Shown here piece by piece: positions 36,710 to 49,600 of a DNA stretch of 64,000 bases. Within the stretch, counting starts at the first letter, position 1, and each line of letters begins with the position of its first letter. Position numbers and translations under genes: made by a program. The notes below the pieces were generated by a model. It had not been told where the DNA came from and did not search any database. It worked only from the letters and a program-made list of their open reading frames with translations. The stretch comes from Pezizomycotina sp. ARF18. Taxonomy: Eukaryota > Ascomycota. The DNA is taken from contig AZLU01000106.1 in NCBI GenBank assembly GCA_002224055.1, positions 26,461 to 90,460 of the forward strand, in the 5' to 3' direction.

Positions 36710-37079
36710 TTACTCTTTACGTGATTCCCGTTCTTCTCTGTGTTCTCTTCTTCCTCTCGTTTCTGTTCTCGCCTTTCTTCCCGCCTCTGTTCCTTCTCCT
36801 GTTCCTCCGTCGGTATCCCGTATGCCTCTTTCCACCACAATGCCCAGAATCTGATGCGGCTTCTCCTTCGTCTCATGCGAACTCGTGCTCGAGTCCATAT
36901 CGAACTTCATCTGGCCGCGGCCGCTACCGCCCTCAACGTTCGAATCGAGGACCTTGACTTCCGTCGCGTTGTCGACGCTGGACTGTATCTGAGCCGCTGC
37001 GTCGTTGATTCTGGCTGCTGCGTCGTTCCACTTGCTCGCGGCGTTGTTCCAACGGTCGTTGGAAGTCGCTTGAGTCCAT
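36710..37079 (-). CDS. Hypothetical hydrophilic helical protein
   Basis: No family recognised. One minus-strand frame is open from about 37075 to 36710 and encodes WNNAASKWNDAAARINDAAA, an amphipathic Ala/Asn/Asp repeat with about 11-residue spacing, then VDNATEVKVLDSNVEGG, SSTSSHETKEKPHQILGIVV and a strongly charged Arg/Glu tail (about 45 residues). No in-frame ATG opens it. An ATG at 37079 (MDSSDFQRPLEQ) lies one frame away, so either there is a frame break or an upstream exon joins near the CCTAG at about 37085. The repeat recalls LEA-like or lipid-associated helices, which is only a resemblance. A late internal ATG would give a 66-residue protein. Confidence 0.4.
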
Positions 37080-37775
37080 GCTTACTAGGTGTTCTGACGA
37101 GATTGATTTGTTCGTTTTCGTGGATTTCGATGACGATAGGATTTGTGAATACACTGATCTTTTTGGCATGGATGTAGAGTCTAAGGCGTTAATGACTCAA
37201 GGGAAAAGGAGCGGTTTAGGGCGATGTCGTGTTTATATTTCTGAAGTTTTGGGGTTGACCGTTGTGTGACGTCAGGCTTTGATCACCGGAGCGCATCAGT
37301 TTGGTGGCGGATAGTCCCTGGCGCGGAGCCGCAACGGTGACGATCTTCACCGTCATTTATATGCAAACCACTTTCCAGCCGAAGAAATCTAGAATCTCTA
37401 GACACTACTTGAGGAGAGGTCACCAGAAAAGAAACATTCAAGGTGAAAGAGAAAGGTATTGCTCTGATACGTATTGATTGGCATCCCGCACAGCTTGAAC
37501 TCGAATAGCGTCGTTCGGGATGAGCCTCCTTCGTCAAGCTTAAGCGACATCGAAAGAGAGATACTCGACAAATCCCACTACGCTCTTTCACAGCTTCATA
37601 TCAATATTTGATTTCGAAAAAGTCGCAGAAGGCACAATCTAATGGATTATGATTGTAACTATGATTATTATTAACAATGCGAGAAAGCGAAGTAAGGTAC
37701 AATCAACCGATCTAATGCTATGCTTTAAATCAACCTGCCATATGCTATGCTACGCGATGCTATGAAAATACAGAG

Positions 37776-37812
<37 letters not shown>

Positions 37813-37968
37813 GACGAAAAACGAAAAAGCAAAGGGGGAAGAAAGAGATAAACAGCAAGGTGGTGAAGAAATAGAGGAAATGAAAGCGCCGGACAATGCA
37901 GAATGATAAGAATCACACTCTAAAAGGCAAAATACAGGAGTCCCTAGATGATGAAGGGTTCTTGCTCT
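37080..37968. other. Intergenic with A34 run
   Basis: Contains an uninterrupted A34 run (37778-37811) and an irregular ATGCT repeat at about 37738-37762. No gene supported. Confidence 0.5.
37778..37811. repeat. A34 run
   Basis: Thirty-four consecutive A on the plus strand, 157 bases downstream of the stop of the minus-strand secreted-protein gene. Confidence 0.85.
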
Positions 37969-38313
37969 CTAGCAGAACTTAGGAGTTCCAGCAACGGCGC
38001 CTAGAATGCACCCGAAGAGGTTCATGCCGTCCTGCCAGGTATAGCGGGCGTGGACCTTGTTCTCGTTAGCACTGCCGGTGCTCTGCTTGTCAGCATTCTC
38101 TACGGCCTTGGGAGGCTTTTGAGGTAAGCTATGACGTCGTTCGGCGCTCTTAATATTTCGCAGTTTGCGTCGGTCTGATATGGTTGATGAAGTTGATGAC
38201 GGTGGAAGGGGTGAACTTGCTGAGATCGACGGCGGAAGTAGGGTCGGTGGTAGTAGGGCAGCAGCGGCGACGGCGACGGCGATGGTGGAGAGGAGGACGG
38301 TGGAGAGCTGCAT
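37969..38313 (-). CDS. Small secreted protein, 114 codons
   Basis: No family recognised. The ORF is open from ATG to TAG. It starts with a textbook signal peptide (MQLSTVLLSTIAVAVAAA) and ends in a segment with two Cys (GMNLFGCILGAVAGTPKFC). The middle third reads poorly in this frame (Ser/Pro- and Arg-rich), while the next frame gives a more natural sequence, DPTSAVDLSKFTPSTVINF, then DVIAYLKSL. I suspect the listed frame runs through two or three compensating sequence errors and that the true mature protein is the mixed one; the total length would be about the same. Purine-rich sequence upstream (38314-38460) fits a promoter or 5' leader. Role unknown. Confidence 0.6.
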   Translation of the reverse strand: MQLSTVLLSTIAVAVAAAALLPPTLLPPSISASSPLPPSSTSSTISDRRKLRNIKSAERRHSLPQKPPKAVENADKQSTGSANENKVHARYTWQDGMNLFGCILGAVAGTPKFC

Positions 38314-41300
38314 TTTGATGGTCGTTTGGTGAGGTTTGAAAGGAGAAGAAGATGAGCTGTGAAATAGAAGACGAAGTTGATGATAGTGAAAAAGCTGAGA
38401 TATGGCTGATTGAAATGTGAAGTGGAAGATTAAGTTTTTGATGGGGATGAGATGGAAGATTCTGGAGAGGGATCCGCTCTTCGTTTTATAGATCTTCCTT
38501 CTCCCAAGAAATCCGTGATATTCGTCTGTTATTGAATATAATGCAGCTCATAAAGCCCTACTATCACGGCTGCTAACGATTTCTTCCTTTGGGTATTGAG
38601 ATGTCGCAAAAAGCGCGGAACAGCTGCCAGCTTTACGAATCCACGATGCACAGAAATAGGTATAACTTTGCTCTCTCTCAACGTTCCTCTGCATGCTTTC
38701 ATGCAGCCCAAGACCTATAGTGAAACATCTATAGATCTATTCTTCGCCATCCTGCAATGGTTCGAGGTTGTGATCTTACCGTCCCTGCCAAGAGAAGCGA
38801 ACAGCCAAGTCGCGAAAGGCTAGAGCTGCCAAATTTGGCCAACGATTCCCTCGGGCAATAACCCCCAAAGTCAGCAAGCCACAAAAGTGACTAACTAATT
38901 TTTAGAACCACTTAAGCTCAATAACGGTCGAACTATAGGGTACCGTATTTAGAGTCAACTTCCCAGCACCTCCAGAACCGTAGACCACGATGTCTTTCAC
39001 AGATAAACGAGAAGTCTTGGAAGATCTTAGGGTGAGACATCCGGAAGAGGCGGGTTTACCTTTCGCTCGCTTTAGATAGTTGCACACCATCTCTTGCCAG
39101 CGAACCACGGTAGGACGAGAAGATGATATCACGGTAATATATGCAAAGTACTCATCTGACCCCCTCGGTTCTCCATTTTCACGTGAGTAGTTGATGGGGT
39201 CGTAAATACCACCCGCTAAGCTATGAGCCTAATGAAATATTCTTGATCGAACCCAAGGTGAAAGAAACCATGTCTCATGGAACTGCTCATATTTGTGAAT
39301 TGAAGGAAACCACCCAGTAATTTTCTCCCCGTCCTTCCTGTATATCGAAGCATTCAAGTATCGAAGGACGTATTTCCTTGGAGCGAGAGCTCTGTTCAAG
39401 TTGTGTGTCCTAGGTTACACCGACCAACTGACTCTCGTTGAAAGAAAGAGAGGCATCATTGAGCCAGGTGAAATAGCCGTAGCAAGTAACAAACAAGAGG
39501 ATTGATGTTTCTCAACCTGGTGAAATTAAAACGTAAACATAGATCTGTAGTCCATTCTGGAATGTTTTGACCATAGAGAGCGCGTAAAAAACATTCGTGA
39601 AGAAACGCGAACCCCAGTGATGGAAACCAGCATCGGCGAATGGCGTTCCAGCCGAGCGCTCATTGGCGAACATGCAGTTCGCGGGACCAGTGCTCCAATT
39701 TAGGGCATGCTTCGGCAACGTGCCAGCAAAAAACGTCAACCTCACTTCGACTTCGGCGACGCCACGAAATCCGAGATCTGGTGCCGAAATCTTGGAGATC
39801 CCCAGACTACGTCCCTGAAGGAAAGCGTCGGATATCATGTCCATTTTCTTTCTATCTTGGGTTTTCTGGAAATAGAAAAACCTTCGTAGGGCTACAGGGC
39901 TTCACGGAATCCGATTGGCGAGATGTCAAGATCTGAAGGTGTTTCTCAAAGTCATTCTAACATCGTAAGGTCCTAAAGGTCCACCATTTCCTGACGTTGG
40001 GTTTTTGGAATATGGGTCTTTGTTTTCTAGTAGCATAGCATAGCGTAGCATAGTCTCCTCAGCACACTTAATAGATTAGCACAGCTTAGCATCGCATCTC
40101 TTTCTTGAATGTACTGGTTCATTAATATCGCACTCTATTCGCCCCTCAAAGACATTCTCTCTGTTTCTTGTGGGCCCAATGCTCTCGAAAATAATACGTG
40201 ATGCTTTGAGATTACGAGGTAGATAGAGAGCATCAAAGATAAACAACTTCCGAAACAGCTACAGTAGAGTACAATTGACTGAGAAGTTATGTCTGCATTC
40301 CTTTCAAGCGTTTTTAGTATTCCGCTTCCGAAAGCTTATTTGACACCTCACTTTCATGGGAGGATACGTCGGCGATGCTCTAGAATCTCTTCCAGCGAAT
40401 CTCATGTTCTCAATTTCCCATCATCCGGTTTCTCTCGCGTCTCTCAGCTTCCAAATACAAAATACGTCCTTCGACTTTTAATCTTAGAAGAGCAACATCG
40501 CCGAAACAAAATTCGAAGGACTCGTAGTTCATCTGTCAAGGCTCTCATTATCAAAGCATTCCTTATAAATCAGCGAACCCGCAAGAACGATCGTTTTCAT
40601 TTCCGTGAACCGGACCTACAGGTATCTCAGGAACAAGAGCGGTAACTCAAAACCCCCTCTCATGGTTCGATCAGAAACCACGATATCTGTTTCCTTTCAA
40701 GTCTTAGAAGGCGAATAGCGCTCACAAGGACTTCCCCTACTGCAAAAGCTAAAATGTCTCATCGCGGGAAGGGCGTCTCAGCTTGGCAACAAAACCCTTC
40801 TAGTGGAAAAATCGAGAATTTTGACATTCAGTGGAGAATCCATACGTTCGGAAATTTTTGGCGCCGAGATTTTGATTGTCTTCATACGGCAGTTGAAAAT
40901 GGTTACTTTGATACGCTCATATTCACGGCTACTATAGGACATCAAGAATCAGGATAAGGCGTGCTAAATCTCAATCTCAGCCCGTGTCTCATAGCTTTGA
41001 TTTCCCCGAGTTGAATAGCCGAATCGACGAAAGAGAAGAAACGGACAGTTTGAGTGTTTCCCGAGCACTTGGTTATACCAACCAAATGCTCAACGGCGTT
41101 GAGTATTTGGCTGAGGCGTTTGATTGAGAAAAATCTTCAAATTCAGCTTTGACTGGAAAACCAGGGCCTCTTTCGAATTCCCACACAGTCAACAACCCTC
41201 AAAGAAAAGCAACAACATCCCTCCAAAGTCAAAGCCTCCTTCGCGCTGATATAAATGGTCACGGTAAGCATTATTATGATATCAAACAGCGGGAACGGAA

Positions 41301-42016
41301 GGGCGGGACGTCTCTCGGTCGGGTGAGACGTCGCAGGGGAGTAACGTTGTACGAAGCGTGGGGGAAGATGCTGAGGCTTACGTAGCTTTACGGAATGAGG
41401 GATAATAACAAAGCAGTGTTGCAACGGATATTCTGTAACAGTCCCATTGCAGCTTCACAGCCATAGCGCAGGACGACCCGAGAGAGTGGAACTGGTGCAC
41501 CGAAAATATTACCCTCCAGTATTATGGGCGAAAAAGATGGATATGTAAAGAATCCTGATATGTAAACGGAAATATGTTCCAGAAACAATGTAGCTGATAT
41601 TGATCATAGGGGTATTTACATTTTTAATGACGACAAATATACATTCTAAATGTATCGGGAATTCAGTGAAATACAAAGTCCTGATCCTGAGCGCCATAAA
41701 GAAGCATTACAAGTGATAAGTACATGACCAACATGTATAGTGGCCAATGCATTGCAAACGAACTCCAGCGAAACCATGAAAAGTTATGATATGAAAGCAT
41801 AACGTGGCGTGAATTACAAAAAAAAAATACGCAAAAATGTTTCTGAATGGACGGAGAATCCCGAAAGATGCGAAGGATAAGCCGTGACGGAAATTGAAAG
41901 CTCAACGACACTTAAACTGAACTGTCATTCGACCTCATCGTCGCATCGATCGTCGAAAAGTCCATGATCTTCTCTCCTATCCCAGGACTTGTCATATCCG
42001 TGCTTCCCCACCTCCG
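38314..42016. other. Gene-poor stretch, doubtful ORFs only
   Basis: 3.7 kb. ORFs of 98-118 codons at 39512-39844 (minus), 39640-39936 (plus) and 40289-40645 (plus) have no domain, signal peptide or convincing intron. An irregular (AGCAT)n repeat lies at 40031-40053. No transposon ends recognised. Confidence 0.4.
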
Positions 42017-43260
42017 CTACTGTGACCCGCATGGTGTGATGATGACTATAATGCGGAGCGTGACTCGATATCCTCGTATCCGCGACGGGCCCAAGTACTG
42101 CCTGAACTCCTCCGAGATTGTAACCTCCGTCACCGCGTTCGTAGCAGGACTAATCTCCGCCTCATGTCTCCCTCCATAAAACCTCCTAAACACCGGTGTT
42201 ACCGGCCCCGTCGCCGCCGTACCCGCTGATTTGCCCGACAGTTCCATCGAGTCGTCCTCAGCGATAACGTTACCCACGGCTTTCTTCTTGAACCGCTCGC
42301 CATCCCTCTTACGACGCCTACTTTCCGCCCGTCGCTGTTTCCCGTATTACTGTTACTAAGATTTCCTCCGGCCATGTAATCCGCGCACCGCGCTTCCAGT
42401 TGTACCAGGCGCGTCGCTATGAGGTCGAATATAAGCACCATGCAGAAGAAGTTCTGCAGTATGATAGCGACGACATCCAGCGCTTTCGCGACGGGATTAT
42501 AATGCTTCGCGCTCATAACGCTAGCCCTAACAATTCCCACACCCGCCAGCGTCGCGACGCGTATCTCAGTGCTCAGCGCTAAATGCTGAAGCACCCGCTT
42601 TTTCTCCGTAGTACCGTCCTCCGGCTCTTCCTCGCCGAAAAGAAAGTCTTCAACAGGAAAAAGGCACTAAGGCTCTCCGCCGCCGCCGTCGTAGTATAAA
42701 ACCCCAAACTCAACCGGTTGATAATCGGCTGCAGCGTAACCTGCTGCGCCAGCGTCGCCATAGCGTCCTGCTTGACCAGATAATAAACCGTGAAAATCCT
42801 GAGCAAGAAGGTACTCATACTCAGCTCATGAAAATACTCATAAATGTAACCCTCTGCCAACCCCGTAATATCCTCTCAAGGATAAAATAACTGTAAAACG
42901 GCGATCCGACTTCTTGTACTGTCCAACCAGTATATGCAGCTATGCTTGCAGCTCGACGCGCGACGGGGTTGTTGTGCGAGGACCAGAGTACCAGTCTAGT
43001 CCGTTCGCCATGGCCGCAAAGGCCATTACGATAACGGGTATGGCTGAAAGCCGGTTCAGGCCGACGAAAGCGACGACGAGTAATGAAAGGAGGAAGGTGA
43101 AGGTATCGTAGGTGGAGAGGATGGCCCACATGGAGTATATGTAGATGGGATGCGAGTTTTCAGGTATCAGCATGACACTGGTGTTTGTGGAGGCGGAGGT
43201 GGTGACGTTGGCGGTCGAGGAGACCTCGATGGGGGAGGTTTGGTTGAGGTTGAAGGACAT
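42017..43260 (-). CDS. Multi-pass membrane protein of unknown function
   Basis: No family recognised with confidence. The start at 43260 gives a Thr/Ser/Asn-rich, probably glycosylated N-terminus (MSFNLNQTSPIEVSSTANVT) without a signal peptide. Hydrophobic segments follow: IYIYSMWAIL..FTFLLSLLVVAFVGL, AIPVIVMAFAAMANGLDWY, FYSYFILERIL, MSTFLLRIFTVYYLVKQDAM, LSLGFYTTTAAAESLSAFFL, EIRVATLAGVGIVRASVMSA and VVAIILQNFFCMVLIFDLIA. That makes about six or seven membrane spans. The C-terminal tail is hydrophilic (CADYMAGGNLSNSNTGNS; MELSGKSAGTAATGPVTPVF). An outside N-terminus and seven spans would suit a receptor-like topology, but no signature supports that. About four frame breaks. No nearby partner gene. 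Confidence 0.6.
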
Positions 43261-46225
43261 GGTGGGCGGTGTTTATATGGGCGTCTACGTCGGAGATGGA
43301 GTTGCTTCGTTTGAGTTATAGAGGAAACCCTCCCTTGGCCACAGGAAGTCGTGACAAGGGCTTTAGGGAAATTTTGATAGTCCGATTAGTCGTGATATTG
43401 AATATCCGTCCCTTTCGTCTTCGTTGTAGTAACTAAGTGGTTCTTTGCTATAACTTCCTTCCCACTTTCATCTTTTCGTCTATTATATAAACTGTTGGAG
43501 TCCCTTTCGATAAGTCCCCTCTCCCATATATCCTCCTACGTCTTTCTAGGTATCCTCACAAGGACTGAAAACTGTCCTCCTAATCCTTAAAAGTCGAACT
43601 GAACTGCGAACGGGTAAACCGTCGCAACTATAGCTGCTGTCGTATATAATCCGAAAAAAAAAAAAAATACCCTTCTCGAGTTTCAGCACCAGGTAGTCCG
43701 CGACAAAACCAAAAAGAACCAGAACGCCGGGGAGACTGTTATATGATTGTATTTATATCTGCACTAAGTTCGCAGCCTTAGTATGAGTTACTTTTCTTGA
43801 ATGGAAAATTCCGAGGGTCCGGTAACCGTAGACGCAGTAAGTGACTTTCGTGGGATTCGCCGTTTGGGATATAATAAGACGGGAGAAGGGGAAATTAAAG
43901 ATAGAACATGAACAAGGTTGTTCTCTGTTATAATTCTTCCACTTGCAGGAGAAAACTGGGGGGGCGTTGAGTCGTCTTATCAGGCAGGGAAAGATATATG
44001 TATGTGGTGGTATGTGTGGAAGAAAGGATTTACTTGAAGAAAAACACGGGATGGGGGATCTCGCCTGACGAAAGGCAGCCAATCCACCTCCTTTGATTAT
44101 CCTGGCAACCTGGATTTACCGTGGGCGAAAAGCGAAAAAGTATATGTTTTTATTTTGCGACTCTTGCATGCGTGCAAATACCAATAGTAAAAGAAAAGTC
44201 ACTTGCAGTTTGCAGCAGGCAGGCTGGGGGGCTTGGCCGCTTGGGCACCGAGGTAGTTCGAAGCTGGCGGATCGTGAACAAGTGGAGAATTTGATTTCAT
44301 AAGTATTGGTCTTATCTCCACACGTCGGCTCCAAGGCACTGAAAAGAATTAACCAGAATATCAAAACGACATTAAGCTATATTAGGACCACTGCGGTGGG
44401 ACCCGGATGAACCAATCGTCCAATAATATTGGTCGTCGGTTAAGCCACGACCTTTGCGCAAATTTCGCAAGGTCTAAAATTCTAATCTTTTCTCCACTTT
44501 TTTGTGCACAATTCATCTTCGTGGACTGAGGCATTCACAAGAGGAGGTGGTTTTGATACTAAGTATTCAGCCAAGACACGTTTTTTTATTTTACATGATT
44601 CTTGCGTTTGAATATTGCGTTTTTTATACAAAGTTGTGTGCAGGAATTATAGCGAATATCAAGCGGTCCGACAGGTAGCGAATATTACTACTTAAGTTGT
44701 TAATCAGTCTTCATTCGCAAGTATAACCAACTGTATATATGTACCCCTTTTACGCAAGCCAAAGTACAAACTTGAAAGTAGCTAGGCTCCTTATTCAACA
44801 CCGATATATTCTCCGGCCGCTACCCGTCGGAAAAACCAAGAATACAAGAAAGCTATAGCGAAGATCTGTCTGAAGTCACACCTCCTTTAACTAGTGCCCT
44901 TCTTTGGCAATTTCGCGCTAGGAGCAAATATGAGCATCTCAGCTGTCAAATTACCTGGCGCCAGGGAAAACCTACCAAGCCCGCACAGTTTCCCCTTTCG
45001 ATAGAGTGTACAATTTACCTTCTTGCCACGCTGGGAGACCTTGTTTCTGCTCGACACGAAGATCCAAGAGGTAGCTTACCTTAGGTAGGCCTTTTCTGAA
45101 GTGAAAGTGAAAGTAAGTAGAAGTGAAAGGGTCCAAACACTGGCAAGCGATACAGTTAGCGAGGCAGGAAAATTCGTTTAAACGGGATGTATCGTGTTTT
45201 TTTCTTTTCCCTCCCTTGCCATATGGCAGTCACCACAAAAAAAAAACCTGCCTTGGTTTATCTGCCTTAAGCATTTAGGTTTTCTCCGCAATTTCCAGTA
45301 CGGGTAACGGAGTACAGCTTATTAGTGCTAATATAGTTTGTAGAAATTTATCATTCGACTGCTGGAATAATTATTAATACCTCAAAGTTCACAGTCTCAA
45401 AATGTCGATGGGATTGTATCAATTCCATCGAGAAGAGTTTTTATTTTGTAAATGAGCTGCGCTGATCGTCCCTTTCTCCTTCGTCTCCTGAGTTCGTGAT
45501 GTCTCAGGAATGCAGTCCCACACATATGAACCAAAGACACGAAAAATGAATCTGACCAACAAAAGATAGGAGTTTGGGCTTTTCGGATCGATATCACTAT
45601 TTGTAGTATATCCAACCCATGGCGAGCCAAAACGCTGGCGTAGAAGGAAAAGGGTTTTTTCCGCCTCAGGTTTCGCTATTTTCTAGTGCATTCTTCTCCA
45701 CCATCCATGGATCTGAAGTTTGAACCCAACAGATAGGCGTTTTTATAAGGAGTTGAGGGGTACTTACTTATATTTACACTAAACAGCGCTGTGCCAACCG
45801 GAATAATTAATCCGTCCTCTTGAACCGTTCGTCGCGCAATTGTTTACCAATAGCATTAAAAACCAAATGGCTCTCGATTGAAACAGAAGTGTCCGTTTAC
45901 GAATACTTAATACTTATTAGACCTTAGAATGGACGCGTCTCGAGGTCAAGTATTAAACAACAGTCTATAAAGCAGTAATAAAATTATAACACCGTCTATC
46001 AACAATAATATATCCAACACCAGTCCTGTATACATATATCTTGATAGAATCCATTTCGTAATCAAATATAGCCTTGTCAGGGGTGTATTTTCCACGAAAG
46101 GGATCCACTTACCAAAATTAACGCAAAAACCATCTACATTTTACAATAACCAAAATCCCGGCTTCTTGAGGCTCCGTCTCCAACCCCTCGGATGTTCTCT
46201 TGGAGAGTCATTTATACGGGAAAGA
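43261..46225. other. Gene-free stretch
   Basis: About 3 kb of AT-rich sequence with only short ORFs. The 5' end (43261-43700) is the probable promoter of the membrane-protein gene. No repeats or RNA genes recognised. Confidence 0.45.
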
Positions 46226-46657
46226 TCATATCCTGACATTCTGCTCGTCTTCCCTGGGATACATCTCGTCGAATTCCACTACCAACTCCCTCCCTTCGTT
46301 ATCAGATCCCCGCATCAACCCAACAACACGCCTATCCTCTTCTTTCCCATCATCCTCATTCGCGAACTGTAAAAGGTACTGGTAGCGCAAACCACCGAGG
46401 AAGCGACGACCTAATACCTCATGATGGGTCCTTGTAACACACCGTAAATCCGGTTTACCCTGGGAAGTTGCAGTCGTCTCCTCGGATGCGATATCGCTAC
46501 CCTGACACGCGGCTGAGGGGATACGACTTCGAGCCCCTTGAGCCGCATCTGTGGTGGATGTCAGATCGAACGTAACCTTCTTCTTGCGCTTTTGGACGCG
46601 GTGGGATCGTCGGGCTGGAGAGCTTGAGGCCGGACTCGAGGCTGGGTTTCGTGGCAT
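46226..46657 (-). CDS. Hypothetical protein with basic N-terminus, 143 codons, uninterrupted
   Basis: No family recognised. It is one of the few ORFs here that is open from ATG to stop. The first 30 residues are Ser/Pro/Arg/Lys-rich (SSPARRSHRVQKRKKKVTF), with a run of basic residues that could be a nuclear localisation signal. The C-terminal half has a mixed pattern typical of folded proteins: HEVLGRRFLGGLRYQYLLQF, then VVGLMRGSDNEGRELVVEF and EMYPREDEQNVRI. The V.GRR..GG..YQYLLQF segment vaguely resembles a chromodomain strand, but too little to name one. Codon use and GC are higher than in the flanking DNA, which supports coding. Confidence 0.5.
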   Translation of the reverse strand: MPRNPASSPASSSPARRSHRVQKRKKKVTFDLTSTTDAAQGARSRIPSAACQGSDIASEETTATSQGKPDLRCVTRTHHEVLGRRFLGGLRYQYLLQFANEDDGKEEDRRVVGLMRGSDNEGRELVVEFDEMYPREDEQNVRI

Positions 46658-49600
46658 GTTGCAGGGGCCGGTTATGCGGTGTGATAAGTGATGATTGAGA
46701 CGAAGGTGAAGGAAATTGCGAATGGGAAAATTATGGCGGCGCCGCGAGAAATTTGATAGCGAAGAGCCGCAAAGATGATGAGAAAACCTGTAGCGGAGTA
46801 GCAGTGCTCGACTACTACCTAGTGTATCGACGAAGAGGCGAAGCGTCTGGACGGTGTGCTTATGGTTAGAATTTGGGTTAGTCTTAATCGGCTTGAGAAG
46901 TGAGATTTTTGTGGTTGATTGGGGTTTTTTTTTGGATAATTATCCGCCTAGAAGGAAAAAGAAAAAACTTTGTCTTCAACCTCAACACACCAATAATTAA
47001 AAATAAATACGGCGATCCAGGATCACCAACAACGGCACTTGGTTCGGAACGCTTCATCTAGTCAGCGAAACTATCTCGTATTATATTAGGCGGAATCGTA
47101 GAATATTGCGTAGGAATCGCGTATACCTGAGTGTATACAAGGACGTATAATTAAGAGAGAAAGAAGTCTAAGAGCACGGTATCAGAGAAATTGAGGTAAT
47201 CAGAAGCTTTATGAATTCCTTGTTCCCAGATTTTTTCTCCTTTTCTTTACTGTTGTGATACAGTACTCCTCTGTATTTACGCAAACCTAATGTTCGTAGC
47301 CTGCCCTATCCTGTGTCACGCCGCGATATAATCTGGCTATGCACAATTGATAAATCGATGTATGATATCGATAGTAGGTGTATCTACCCTAAAGATTAGA
47401 TAGTCTAAGTAGTCTAAAGCATGTTTAGCTGTAGATAAGTAATGTTTGGAGAGTATTGAAGGAAAATCAAATCATTATAAGGGAGCATAGTGGTGGTACT
47501 AGCACACAAAACATGTAGAGACTGTACTACCATGCCCTAGATACAAGGGAGATAGGGAGAGATTGGAAAATTCCTAAGCCCTCATAAGGCGGAAGGAGAG
47601 AGATCTTTCCGGAAGATTCACACATATTATTAAAGATTCTTTTTCTTCTACTTCTTCTTCTAGTATGAATTAAATTAAACAATTCAAAATTTAAAAAATA
47701 ATGTAGCAAGTGACAATATAACACTGTCTACATATAATATCTCGCATAATGGACCAATTCATCAAGTTTGGCCTTAGTTACTGAAAGGTCAATCAATGTC
47801 TTGTATAATAATACATGTAATACAACTGGTTTAGCGATACATAGTAGGTAAGTATAAATCGATACTCTATAGTATCTTTGGCTTCAAGAGTGTGAACATA
47901 GTATTATTAGAGCTGCAGGTATAGTATTGGGAAGTGCACCGTGCTAGGCAGGAGGGGACACCTGCTAGGGAGTTATATGGTTATTCTTGTTAAGCTATCG
48001 CGTGTAACGTACGAAGACTGCACAATTGATTATATGACAGAATTGCCTTAGTATGGCGAGTCCAATGCAATTGACGGACATTAATTCCTTAATCCGCGGA
48101 GGTTTGCTGGCACACTACTGCGGGCACGGAGTCGCCATTTTATGTACTTCATCGGAATCGCTAGCTGACCCTGAAGAGCGTTAAAGAAGGACGATTAGAA
48201 GAATAGAGGATAAGGATATAATTTCGAAATTATTCCTATTAGTCATCGTCATTCAACTCGAGCCTTTGAATATTGACAATAAAAAACCTCTCATGGTTCT
48301 TCGAATATTTGCTTTTGGGAGTATCCAACAACTTAAATAAAGAGTATATGCCAGGTAAAATAATATGAAAATACACCCTACCAGTTATCAACTCTGTCGA
48401 AATGAATTAGGTCTAAAAAGCTCCAAGGCGCATTATTTGAATCCTTTCGTGTTTAATTACCCAGAGGCTGCCAATGGGCAGACACGATTTCTTAACCACT
48501 CAAAGGAAACATCTCGGAAAGATCTGATTATATATCACCACGCTATACGAGGAAACTTTGAAGGCCGCTGGCACTTTGTGATTTAAATAATAAAACAGTA
48601 GAAAGATAATCGTAACCGCACTTAACTGATGTTTCCTAGCAATATTTTATTACGTACAAAAACTGGATAGTTTATATTGTAATCCTCAAGATGATTTGGC
48701 GAGTACTAGGAGGTGCAGTTGAGCTCGAAATGTGTCGACGTCTGGCCAAAACAACAATTTTAGACTCGCGGTTATAATATTACGTCTCTATAGCTTAGCA
48801 AGCAGGTAGGGTACATCCTTAGGGCACGTTTTGCAGTGGTATTTGAAGGTAATTGAAGAATATTGTAAAGGTATATAAGACCTTTAAGCTGTATTCGTAC
48901 GAATTCATTGTATCTCCTGTTTTAATCGCTTGATACACCAGCTTTTAGAAGCAGCTATAGCTCCGATAACACATGCATTGGATATTGATTGATACATAGT
49001 AGACTATTTACTCCCAATCGGAAGGGGATAGCGAACCTAGATGCAGCCCAACGTTCAGCTTCCGGATGTTTAAGGATGAGGCCTCCGCTTGATCTACCGA
49101 GAATTCAAGCGTAACAATCATTTGGAAAGGAAGAGTATAGAACTTTCCAAGATAATAGCATACGTGTACGTGGCGGGACCGGAACGACAAGCATGTCGCG
49201 AGAGGATCCCGGGTCAGCATTCATGTCGGAATCCGAGCTATGACTCTCACAGCAAAGTAGCTATGGTACTGTACGTGTGTACGTATAAGCAGATTGCAGT
49301 GCACCAATCTCACTGAAAAGTTCAGCCTTCCAAGGATTACAATTCCAAGGACGTGGACATGAGTCGTGCGCATCGGGCTTGATATGATAAAGCGATCTGC
49401 ATCTAGGGCTTCTTTCCGGAGTCCGGAAATTCAATTACTCCCCCGTCGTCTTTATTCTCCCGTGCAAATTTCGCCAACGCAATTTTAATAACCACGGAAA
49501 CGACCACAATAATGGAAAGAAAAAGGCTCCTGATGCAAGAAGATGACACCTTTTCGAAGCTTTGCTCTTTCGCCGTCTCAATTAGCTCGCTATAATTGAA

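Noticed and set aside
39512-39936. Overlapping ORFs of about 100 codons on both strands
   Set aside because: Neither has a domain or intron support, and overlap on opposite strands suggests chance openness.
37738-40053. ATGCT-type repeats at 37738-37762 and, in opposite orientation, at 40031-40053, possibly ends of an element
   Set aside because: Sequences next to the two repeats do not match in inverted orientation, so they look like independent microsatellites.
40289-40645. 118-codon plus-strand ORF
   Set aside because: Basic, low information, no homology recognised, no supporting splice or signal features.
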